22,649 nt of DNA from Clostridia bacterium (GTDB lineage: Bacteria; Bacillota; Clostridia; Oscillospirales; Butyricicoccaceae), in assembly GCA_017396925.1 (NCBI GenBank), contig JAFQKM010000224.1, positions 1-22,649 of the forward strand. The letters run 5' to 3'. Below, piece by piece: positions 7,892 through 14,615 of the stretch. The first letter of the stretch is position 1; every line of letters starts with the position of its first letter. A program made the translations under genes and the position numbers. The notes beneath the pieces were generated by a model. That model was not told the DNA's origin. It worked only from the letters and a program-made list of their open reading frames with translations, and did not search any database.

Positions 7892-8737
7892 ATGAAGCGC
7901 ATCAACGAAGCCATTTCGGAAAAATACCCCGGTTTCACCAAGGGTCAGCGTACACTGGCCGCTTATGTAACCGAGCATTGTGACAAGGCAGCCTTCATGA
8001 GCTCCTTCGAGCTGGCCGATGCATCGGGCGTTAGCCAGTCGACCGTCATGCGTTTTGCCGTGGCGCTGGGCTATGGCGGCTACGGCGATTTCCAGCAGGC
8101 CATGCAGAACGAGCTGCAGGGCCGTCTGACCACGCTCTCCGGCTTTGAGAAGCAGGAGGAGAAGTCGGAGGATCGCGACGCTTTCGAGCGTATTGCGGCC
8201 ACCGATGCTGTAAACATTAAAAAGAATATCGACCTGAACGATATGGAGGCCATCCGCAACCTCTGTATGCGTCTGAACTTCAGTTCCAAGATCTATATCT
8301 ACGGTCAGGGCTATGCTTCGATCGCAGCCCAGTATCTGAGCGGCTATCTGCGCGTGATCCTGCGCAATGTCTGTGATGTCAACCATACGGCCATCGAACC
8401 GTTGGCAGCCATTGCCGACATCGATGCCGGCGACCTGCTGCTGCTGATCAGTTTCCCCGTACATACCGAAAACACCAAGAAGATGGCTGCCTACGCCCGT
8501 CATCGCGGTGCAGGCGTTGCCACCATCAGCGAGGGTGCACGCTCGGAGATCGCCGACTATGCCGACCTGAATCTGGTTTCGGAATATGGCGATTATGGCC
8601 TCAACGGCACCATGGCGCCGCTGATCTCCCTCTGCGGCAGCATTGTCAGCATGCTGATCCGCGACGACGAGAAGGCACAGAAAAAGCTGCGCCTGTCGGA
8701 GGAAGCCACGGCCTTTAACCTGGGTGATCTGTCATGA
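7892..8737 (+). CDS. MurR/RpiR family transcriptional regulator (HTH + SIS)
   Basis: This 281-residue protein has the two-domain design of MurR/RpiR regulators. An N-terminal helix-turn-helix (about residues 34-68, containing ELADASGVSQSTVMRFAVAL) binds DNA. A C-terminal SIS domain (about 130-265), typically sensing sugar phosphates, includes IYIYGQGYAS and LLLLISFPVHTENT. Such regulators usually control sugar or amino-sugar use, but no sugar genes lie nearby, so its target cannot be read from context. The ATG is preceded by a modest AAGGGTG site. The stop overlaps the start of the flavoprotein gene by four bases, so the two are probably translated together. Confidence 0.9.
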   Translation: MKRINEAISEKYPGFTKGQRTLAAYVTEHCDKAAFMSSFELADASGVSQSTVMRFAVALGYGGYGDFQQAMQNELQGRLTTLSGFEKQEEKSEDRDAFERIAATDAVNIKKNIDLNDMEAIRNLCMRLNFSSKIYIYGQGYASIAAQYLSGYLRVILRNVCDVNHTAIEPLAAIADIDAGDLLLLISFPVHTENTKKMAAYARHRGAGVATISEGARSEIADYADLNLVSEYGDYGLNGTMAPLISLCGSIVSMLIRDDEKAQKKLRLSEEATAFNLGDLS

Positions 8738-9978
8738 GTATTGCGGTCATTGGCGCCGGCGCGGCCGGTATGATGGCTGCCATTGCCGCTAAGGATGCCG
8801 GTGCAGAAGAGGTTTTTATCCTCGAGCGCGGCAATCGTCCCGGCTGGAAGCTCAACATCACCGGTAAGGGCCGCTGCAACGTCACCAACAACTGTGATGT
8901 GCAGACCCTTATTAAAAATGTTCCCGGCAACGGCCGGTTTCTTTACAGCGCCTTCAACACCTTCACGTCAGAAGATACCATGGCCTTTTTCGAAGGCCTC
9001 GGCGTACCGCTCAAGACCGAGCGCGGCAACCGTGTTTTTCCGGTTTCCGACAATGCCAAGGACATCAGCGGTGCACTGATCACGGCCATCAAGCGCCGCG
9101 GTATCCGCATCATCACCGATCGTGCAACGGCCATTGAAGTGCAGGATGGCGCGGTCTGTGCCATCAAGGGTGAGAAGGGAAGATACCCCTGCAAGGCAGC
9201 CATTCTGGCCACCGGCGGCAAATCCTATCCCCGTACCGGCTCGGATGGCAGCGGCTATCGTCTGGCTGCAGGCGTCGGACATACGGTCACCCAGCTGCGT
9301 CCCTCGCTGGTCCCGCTGGAGGCCAAGGGCAATATCCCTGCCCGTCTGGAAGGTCTCTCCCTAAAGAATATTGCCATCACGCTGTCCCGTGACGGCAAGC
9401 AGATCTACAACGACTTTGGCGAGATGGTCTTTACCCATAAGGGTGTATCGGGCCCGGTCATTCTCAGCGGTTCGGCCCATGTCGCCCGCGATGGCCTGTT
9501 TCCCTGCACACTGACCATCGATCTTAAGCCTGCACTGGACGAGCAGACCCTGGACAAGCGTATTCTGCGCGACTTTGAAGAGAATCTCAACCGCGATTTC
9601 TCCAATGTTCTGGGCAAGCTGCTGCCGGCCAAGCTGATCCCCGTTATGATCGGCCTGTCGGGCATTCCGTCCAATAAAAAAGTCAATGCCATCACCAAGC
9701 AGGAGCGTGCTGCGCTGGTGCATCATGTCAAGCATTTTGAGCTGACCATCACCGGTACGGCCCCCATCGACGAAGCCATTATCACGGCCGGCGGTGTCTC
9801 CACCAAGGAGATCGATCCCAAGACCATGGCATCCAAGCTGGTCGACGGCCTGTTCTTTGCCGGAGAGGTCATCGATGTCGATGCCTATACCGGCGGCTTT
9901 AATCTGCAGATCGCCTGGTCGACAGGCATGCGCGCCGGACAGTCGGCCGCAGAGAGGATGTATAGCTATGAATACTAA
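8734..9978 (+). CDS. HI0933/YhiN-family FAD-dependent flavoprotein
   Basis: This 414-residue protein belongs to the HI0933-like family, often annotated as NAD(P)/FAD-dependent oxidoreductase or aminoacetone oxidase family. The physiological reaction is uncertain. The N-terminal Rossmann motif IGAGAAGMMAA (residues about 5-15) binds FAD. The family block NITGKGRCNVTN follows, then ILATGGKSYPRTGSDGSGY in the middle, and the C-terminal TAGGVSTKEIDPKTM and GLFFAGEVIDVDAYTGGFNL, which close the FAD site. Length matches the family (about 400-420). It overlaps the regulator upstream by four bases and cmk downstream by eleven. The grouping with cmk and plsC is common in Clostridia, but the functional link is unknown. 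Confidence 0.9.
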   Translation: MSIAVIGAGAAGMMAAIAAKDAGAEEVFILERGNRPGWKLNITGKGRCNVTNNCDVQTLIKNVPGNGRFLYSAFNTFTSEDTMAFFEGLGVPLKTERGNRVFPVSDNAKDISGALITAIKRRGIRIITDRATAIEVQDGAVCAIKGEKGRYPCKAAILATGGKSYPRTGSDGSGYRLAAGVGHTVTQLRPSLVPLEAKGNIPARLEGLSLKNIAITLSRDGKQIYNDFGEMVFTHKGVSGPVILSGSAHVARDGLFPCTLTIDLKPALDEQTLDKRILRDFEENLNRDFSNVLGKLLPAKLIPVMIGLSGIPSNKKVNAITKQERAALVHHVKHFELTITGTAPIDEAIITAGGVSTKEIDPKTMASKLVDGLFFAGEVIDVDAYTGGFNLQIAWSTGMRAGQSAAERMYSYEY

Positions 9979-10645
9979 GAAGATCAATATCGCCATCGAC
10001 GGCCCTTCGGGTGCCGGCAAGAGCACCATTGCCAAGATCCTGGCCCGTGAGCTGGGCTTTATCTATGTCGATACCGGCGCCATGTACCGTTCGATCGGCC
10101 TGTATATGCTGCGCAACGGTGTCGACAGCACCGATCTGCCCGCCGTTCAGGCTGCCCTGCAGGGCATTGAGATCAATATCGCCTATGTGGACGGCGCCCA
10201 GCATATCTACCTCAATGGCGAGGATGTTTCCGAGCTGATCCGCACCGAAGCGGTTTCCAAGGCGGCATCGGCCTTTTCGGCGATACCTGAAGTGCGTGCC
10301 TTCCTGCTGGAGCTGCAGCGCGGTCTGGCCGCAAAGAACAGCGTCATTATGGACGGTCGCGATATCGGTACGGTCATCCTGCCCAATGCCGAAGTCAAGA
10401 TCTTCCTGACGGCCGACGATACCGCCCGTGCCGAACGCCGTTACAAGGAACTGATCGAGAAGGGCCAGGAGGTCACTTTTGAAAGCGTATTGGAAAATAT
10501 CCGCCAGCGTGATAAAAACGATTCTGAGCGCGCTCTGGCGCCTCTGAAGCCGGCCGAGGATGCCATCCTGGTCGACACCACCAAGCTGGACCTTATGCAG
10601 TCGGTGGAAGCCATGAAATCTGTGATCCTGGAGAAGATGAAGTAA
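9968..10645 (+). CDS. cmk: Cytidylate kinase
   Basis: Cmk phosphorylates CMP and dCMP to the diphosphates in pyrimidine nucleotide recycling. The 225-residue product begins with a short strand and the P-loop GPSGAGKS (residues 12-19). DTGAMYR (35-41) follows, as do MDGRDIGTVILPNAEVKIFL and RQRDKNDSERALAPLKPA, all hallmark segments. The ATG at 9968 gives the standard N-terminus, with AGAGAGGA at 9951-9958. A longer frame beginning at 9794 is an out-of-frame reading of the flavoprotein gene. It overlaps plsC by one base (TAATG). Confidence 0.97.
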   Translation: MNTKKINIAIDGPSGAGKSTIAKILARELGFIYVDTGAMYRSIGLYMLRNGVDSTDLPAVQAALQGIEINIAYVDGAQHIYLNGEDVSELIRTEAVSKAASAFSAIPEVRAFLLELQRGLAAKNSVIMDGRDIGTVILPNAEVKIFLTADDTARAERRYKELIEKGQEVTFESVLENIRQRDKNDSERALAPLKPAEDAILVDTTKLDLMQSVEAMKSVILEKMK

Positions 10646-11238
10646 TGTTTTATAAATGTGTCTATTGGCTGATCTATGTATTGGCCAAGCTGTTCTACTG
10701 GTTCAAGCTGGAGAATGTCGAAAACATTCCCAAGGGAGCCGCCATTCTCAGCGGCAACCATACCGCCAATGTCGACTCGGTCCTGGTCATTCTGGCACTG
10801 GGTCCCGACAAACAGCATGCCGCCATGGCCAAGCAGGAGCTTTTCCGTATTCCGGGCTTTGGCTGGCTGATCCGTCAGCTGGGCGCCTATCCCGTCACCC
10901 GCGGCGGCAATGACATTGCAGCCGTCAAGTTTTCCCTCAAGGCCCTCAAGGATGGTCTTAAGCTGATCATCTTCCCCGAAGGTACCCGTGTCCGTCCCGG
11001 TCAGGTGGTCGAGGCCAAGTCGGGCGCAGCCATGATGGCTGTCAAGACCGGTGTTCCCATCGTGCCTCTGCACATCACACCGGGCCGCAAGATGTTCAAG
11101 GGCGTCACCGTCGTTTTCGGCGAACCCTATTATCCGCAGGTCGAGGGCCGTGCCACCGCCGAAGATTATCAGCGCATCACTGCCGATCTGATGGATCGTA
11201 TCCATGCACTCGACCCCAAGAAGCAGCTGCCCAGATAA
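10645..11238 (+). CDS. plsC: 1-acyl-sn-glycerol-3-phosphate acyltransferase (PlsC family)
   Basis: PlsC transfers an acyl chain to lysophosphatidic acid to make phosphatidic acid for membrane lipids. The 197-residue protein has a hydrophobic N-terminal helix (residues 3-20). The catalytic NHxxxxD motif (N38, H39, D44) and the substrate-binding FPEGTR motif (110-115) follow, with a third conserved block VPIVPLHI. Length is short but normal for bacterial members. The start overlaps the cmk stop by one base, so translation is likely coupled. The ispH-rpsA gene starts four bases after its stop. Confidence 0.93.
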   Translation: MFYKCVYWLIYVLAKLFYWFKLENVENIPKGAAILSGNHTANVDSVLVILALGPDKQHAAMAKQELFRIPGFGWLIRQLGAYPVTRGGNDIAAVKFSLKALKDGLKLIIFPEGTRVRPGQVVEAKSGAAMMAVKTGVPIVPLHITPGRKMFKGVTVVFGEPYYPQVEGRATAEDYQRITADLMDRIHALDPKKQLPR

Positions 11239-11242
11239 GACT

Positions 11243-13186
11243 ATGGCTATGAATATCACCATCGGCAAGACGGCCGGCTTTTGCTTCGGCGTCAAGCGTG
11301 CCGTCGATCTGGCCTTTCAGGAGGGCAGGGAACATCCTGGCGCGCCGATCTATTCGGCCGGCCCTCTGATCCATAACAGCACCGTTCTGGCCCAGCTGAA
11401 GGCCGGCGGCGTTGGCCTGCTGGAAGAAGGGGAGACCCCTGAGGCCGGCGCGCGCGTCATCATCCGCGCCCACGGTCTGCCTGTACAGGAGATCGAGCGT
11501 CTGCAGGCAGCGGGCTGCATCATGATCGATGCAACTTGTCCCAAGGTCGCCCGTATCCATCAGATCGTTACCGAAGAAGCGGGAAAGGGACGGCATATCC
11601 TCATCGTTGGCCATCCCCATCATCCTGAGGTCAAGGGTATTGCTTCCCGCTGCGGTGCCCACACCATTGCAGAAACAAATGAAGAAATTGATAATTTTAT
11701 CAAAAATTTTAATGGGTTAAAAATTTCTGTCGTTTGTCAGACCACTTTCAGCATAAAAAAGTACGATGAGTTTGTAAATAAATTAAAAAACACTTGTAAT
11801 CAGGTAGTGTTTTTTGATACAATATGTAAGGCGACCGAGTTTCGGCAGCGCGAAGCTGAGACCTGGGCGTCACAGTCGGACGGGGTGATCGTGATCGGCG
11901 ACCCGAAGAGCAGCAACTCCAATCATCTGTATGAACTGTGTCACAGATTGTGTGACAACACCGTTTTTATCGAAACAGCCGAACAGCTGGACACAGAGCG
12001 ATTCAGGAACTGCCGCAGTATTTTCATCACAGCCGGAGCGTCCACACCCGATTCGATAATTAAGGAGGTAAACAACAACATGTCTGAAGAAATCAAAAAC
12101 ACCGGCGCAGAGAGCTTCGAAGAACTTCTGGAGCAGTCTTTCAAAACTTTACATACAGGAGAAAAGGTATCTGGTATCATCACTCAGATCAACGCTACTG
12201 ATATCCACGTTGACCTGGGCGTAAAGCAGGCAGGCTATATCCCCACAACCGAGCTGTCCGATGATCCCACATTCAGCATTGCCGAGAACATTCACATCGG
12301 CGACGAGATCGAAGCCTACGTCATGCGCGTAAACGACGTTGAAGGCCTGGTCATGCTGTCCAAAAAGCGTCTGGACGCTGTTAAGAACTGGGAGAAGCTG
12401 GAAGCAGCTTGCGAGAACAAGGAAGTTGTCGAAGGCGTTATCGTCGACCAGAACAAGGGCGGCATCATTGCCAACGTTATGGGCATCCGCGTATTCATCC
12501 CCGCAAGCCAGACAGGCCTGCCCCGTGAGGCTTCCTTCGATTCCATGATGAAGACCACACACAAGATGCGCATCACAGAGATCAACAAGCAGAGAAGACG
12601 CGTTGTCGGCTCGATCAAGGCTCTGGCTTCCGAGCTGCGCAAGGAAGCTGCTGCTAAGGTTTGGGAGACAATCGAAGTCGGCGCTGAGTACACCGGCGTT
12701 GTCAAGTCCTTCACAAGCTACGGCGCATTCGTCGATATCGGCGGTGTTGACGGTATGGTTCACATCTCCGAGCTGTCTTGGAACCGCGTAAAGCATCCCT
12801 CCGAAGTTCTGGAGATCGGCCAGGAAGTTTCCGTCTATGTCATCGCTCTGGATTCCGAGAAGAAGAAGATCTCCCTGGGTTACAGACGTGCACAGGACAA
12901 TCCCTGGACAAAGTTCGAGACAACCTACAAGAAGGGCGACGTTGCCAACGTCAAGATCGTCAAGTTCATGCCCTTCGGTGCATTTGCTGAAGTTCTGCCC
13001 GGTGTTGATGGCCTGATCCACATCTCTCAGATCTCCGCTGAGCGCCGCATCGGCAAGCCCGAGGAAGTTCTGGAGATCGGCCAGATGGTCGACGCTATGA
13101 TCACAGAGATCGACAGCGAGAAGAAGAAGATCTCCCTGAGCATCAAGGCTCTGCAGGAGCCTGTCGCTGAGGAAGACGCTGAATAA
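11243..13186 (+). CDS. ispH-rpsA: Fused IspH (HMBPP reductase) – 30S ribosomal protein S1
   Basis: One open frame of 647 codons joins two enzymes. Residues 1-279 are IspH, the [4Fe-4S] enzyme making IPP and DMAPP in the last MEP-pathway step. Its three cluster cysteines (in GFCFGVK, DATCPKV and DTICKAT), the conserved histidines (HNST, RAHG, GHPHHPE) and SSNSNHL are present. Residues 280-647 are S1 with four OB-fold S1 repeats, two ending in SEKKKISL. Such fusions are known in Clostridia. The start could be 11243 or 11249 (the latter places the first cysteine at residue 12); no strong ribosome site precedes either, so coupling to plsC is likely. The S1 half has its own internal Shine-Dalgarno and ATG (12080), and it uses ACA for Thr much more than the upstream genes. 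The DNA for residues about 147-196 is strikingly AT-rich. Confidence 0.95.
   Translation: MAMNITIGKTAGFCFGVKRAVDLAFQEGREHPGAPIYSAGPLIHNSTVLAQLKAGGVGLLEEGETPEAGARVIIRAHGLPVQEIERLQAAGCIMIDATCPKVARIHQIVTEEAGKGRHILIVGHPHHPEVKGIASRCGAHTIAETNEEIDNFIKNFNGLKISVVCQTTFSIKKYDEFVNKLKNTCNQVVFFDTICKATEFRQREAETWASQSDGVIVIGDPKSSNSNHLYELCHRLCDNTVFIETAEQLDTERFRNCRSIFITAGASTPDSIIKEVNNNMSEEIKNTGAESFEELLEQSFKTLHTGEKVSGIITQINATDIHVDLGVKQAGYIPTTELSDDPTFSIAENIHIGDEIEAYVMRVNDVEGLVMLSKKRLDAVKNWEKLEAACENKEVVEGVIVDQNKGGIIANVMGIRVFIPASQTGLPREASFDSMMKTTHKMRITEINKQRRRVVGSIKALASELRKEAAAKVWETIEVGAEYTGVVKSFTSYGAFVDIGGVDGMVHISELSWNRVKHPSEVLEIGQEVSVYVIALDSEKKKISLGYRRAQDNPWTKFETTYKKGDVANVKIVKFMPFGAFAEVLPGVDGLIHISQISAERRIGKPEEVLEIGQMVDAMITEIDSEKKKISLSIKALQEPVAEEDAE
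11794..11823 (+). promoter_or_regulatory. Candidate internal promoter for S1 inside ispH
   Basis: TTGTAA (11794-11799) and TACAAT (11818-11823) are separated by 18 bases, matching sigma-A -35 (4/6) and -10 (5/6) elements. The pair sits in an AT-rich island within the ispH coding half, about 250 bases upstream of the internal S1 start at 12080. It would allow S1 to be transcribed at a higher level than the upstream operon. AT-rich DNA yields such matches easily, so this is a candidate only. Confidence 0.45.
12062..12082 (+). promoter_or_regulatory. Internal ribosome-binding site and ATG for S1
   Basis: AAGGAGGT (12062-12069), preceded by T, is a full match to the anti-Shine-Dalgarno sequence. 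It lies 11 bases before an in-frame ATG at 12080-12082. That ATG encodes MSEEIKN, which looks like the natural N-terminus of a free S1 protein. In the fused frame the site is read through as Lys-Glu-Val. It strongly suggests a second, independent translation start giving a 368-residue S1. Confidence 0.75.
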
Positions 13187-13202
13187 TTTAGCTTGATTTC
13201 TC

Positions 13203-13234
13203 AAGTGCCGCTCGGAAACGGGCGGCACTTTTTC
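13203..13234 (+). terminator. Intrinsic terminator after ispH-rpsA
   Basis: AGTGCCGC (13204-13211) pairs with GCGGCACT (13222-13229), extended by three inner pairs (TCG/CGG) to a GAAA tetraloop. A run of five T (13229-13233) follows. It lies 17 bases past the S1 stop and probably ends the cmk-to-rpsA transcript. Confidence 0.9.
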
Positions 13235-13257
13235 TATCTGAAAGGGGGCGCTGATTT

Positions 13258-13782
13258 ATGCAAACCAAACCCGATAAAAAGGATAAAAAGAAAGACCGTC
13301 TGATCATCGTTCTGGTGATTCTGGCGCTGCTTGCTGTAATGGTCGCGTTGTGGGCAGTGTTTGGTCGGAACAGAATGCCGGTACTGACGCCCGATCGTGT
13401 TCCCGAACCGGAAGAACATGCCGAGCCAATGCCCGATGCCGGCGAAGAAAGCACCGCCGGCGGCAATTCGGTCAGCCTGACCTACAGCGATCAGGTCACC
13501 ATCGATCTTTCGGCTGAAACCGCGGCGCTGATCTTTGCCAATCCGGGCAAATCATCGGGGGACATCCTGCTGCAGATCGAAGTGCAGCAGCAGATCCTTG
13601 TCCAGAGCGGTGCCATTGCACCCGGCAATCAGGTCAGTACCCTCGATCTCCTGCCCGATGCAGTCGGCATGCTGCAAGAGGGTATATATGAGGGGAATTT
13701 CCATCTGTATTTCTATGATGCGGAAGGTGAACGCGCCGACGTCGATACCATTATCCCCATTACTATTTTCGTCAAGCATTAA
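13258..13782 (+). CDS. Membrane-anchored protein of unknown function
   Basis: I do not recognise this 174-residue protein. It begins with a lysine-rich cytoplasmic stretch (residues 1-14), then one hydrophobic helix (about 15-36), which fits an uncleaved signal anchor with the C-terminus outside. A Pro/Glu-rich linker (about 40-65) leads to a domain of about 100 residues whose alternating pattern and ending (NFHLYFYDAEGERADVD, then IPITIFVKH) suggest a beta-sandwich. AAGGGGG at 13241-13247 supports the ATG at 13258. It lies between two terminators, so it is probably transcribed alone, although I see no clear promoter in the 24 bases between the first terminator and its start. Any function in the envelope is a guess. 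Confidence 0.8.
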   Translation: MQTKPDKKDKKKDRLIIVLVILALLAVMVALWAVFGRNRMPVLTPDRVPEPEEHAEPMPDAGEESTAGGNSVSLTYSDQVTIDLSAETAALIFANPGKSSGDILLQIEVQQQILVQSGAIAPGNQVSTLDLLPDAVGMLQEGIYEGNFHLYFYDAEGERADVDTIIPITIFVKH

Positions 13783-13808
13783 AAAAGCACCCCGAGGGGT
13801 GCTTTTTA
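13781..13808. terminator. Bidirectional intrinsic terminator
   Basis: GCACCCC (13787-13793) and GGGGTGC (13796-13802) form a perfect stem. A run of A precedes it (13781-13786) and a run of T follows (13803-13807), so it works on both strands. It ends the plus-strand unknown gene (whose TAA lies in the A-run) and the convergent minus-strand comB, whose stop is at 13820. Confidence 0.9.
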
Positions 13809-13819
13809 TTTTTGTAGAC

Positions 13820-14518
13820 TTATGCCCTGACTACACGGCTGTAGTCGAGGCCGTTTTCGTCTTTCTCTACGCGAAGGGCAAAATCAAACTTGTCGAACTC
13901 GACGCACAGATGGAAGTCGCGCTCGGGGGCGTAGGACTGGTTCTCGGGAATAAAGAAGCGTGCGCCGTCGCCTTCACGCAGCATGGCAACCGTACCGGCC
14001 TTATCAAACCGATCGTCAGTGCCTTCAAGGATGGCCTTGATATATTCAGCACAGGCCGTGTCTTCCTGGGTGGGGCGACGGTTTTCAAGGCCCATACAGA
14101 CCAACGATACACGCTCGGGATGCAGAGAACGGATATACTCGGCTGTGGCGCGGGCATTGACCAGCGCACCCAACAGGATGATATCGGCATGTTTGGCGGC
14201 AATAATGCCCTGTGTGCCGGCACTGGTGGTGTGGATCATCGAGCGGCCGTGAAGATCGGCGTGCTCCAGCTGGGAAGGGGAGTTGCCATAATCAAAGCCG
14301 GGGCCTGCGATCATTTTGCGCTCGCCGGCCAGCAGCCAGTCGGGATGCTGCTGTTTGAGGGCATAGGCGGCCTCCAGATCGGCAATGGGATAAATGCGCT
14401 CGACGCCGCGGGCAAAGGCATAGCTTTCGACGGTATAGGCACGGAAAACATCAATAATAACAGTGACGCCTTCAGCCCGTTCGGCACCGGCCGACAGATG
14501 ATCAATGGTGATCTTCAT
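13820..14518 (-). CDS. comB: 2-phosphosulfolactate phosphatase family (ComB-like)
   Basis: ComB removes phosphate from 2-phosphosulfolactate, a step known from coenzyme M synthesis in methanogens; a homologue also occurs in Bacillus near sulfolactate genes. The 232-residue product shows the family segments VTVIIDVFRAYTVESYA, LLAGERKMIAGPGFDYGNSP and IHTTSAGTQGI, in the expected order and at normal length. The start at 14518 has GGAGG eight bases upstream (plus-strand 14527-14531). A longer frame to 14695 runs into the neighbouring gene's end and is rejected. It has its own promoter and shares the terminator at 13781-13808. No comA, comC or sulfolactate gene is visible nearby, so the true substrate here is uncertain. 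Confidence 0.88.
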   Translation of the reverse strand: MKITIDHLSAGAERAEGVTVIIDVFRAYTVESYAFARGVERIYPIADLEAAYALKQQHPDWLLAGERKMIAGPGFDYGNSPSQLEHADLHGRSMIHTTSAGTQGIIAAKHADIILLGALVNARATAEYIRSLHPERVSLVCMGLENRRPTQEDTACAEYIKAILEGTDDRFDKAGTVAMLREGDGARFFIPENQSYAPERDFHLCVEFDKFDFALRVEKDENGLDYSRVVRA

Positions 14519-14552
14519 AGAAATAACCTCCGTGGAAATCTGATTTGCCACT

Positions 14553-14581
14553 ATTCTACTGCGGCAGCGTGCAAATGTCAA
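14553..14581 (-). promoter_or_regulatory. Sigma-A promoter of comB
   Basis: Read on the minus strand, TTGACA (plus 14576-14581, perfect -35) is followed after 17 bases by TAGAAT (plus 14553-14558, 5/6 match to -10). The start codon lies 34 bases beyond the -10, with GGAGG in between. It falls in the gap between the glycoside hydrolase stop and comB, so comB can be expressed on its own. Confidence 0.85.
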
Positions 14582-14615
14582 ATGCGTTTCTGGTCTGAAA
14601 AACAAAGCGCAGACT

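Noticed and set aside
7001..8503. A 500-codon minus-strand open frame
   Set aside because: It is opposite the carboxypeptidase end, rluB and the RpiR gene, all of which are clearly real. Its translation is His/Gln/Leu-rich without recognisable motifs.
12149..13228. A 359-codon minus-strand open frame
   Set aside because: It is the complement of the S1 repeats and crosses the terminator; a shadow frame.
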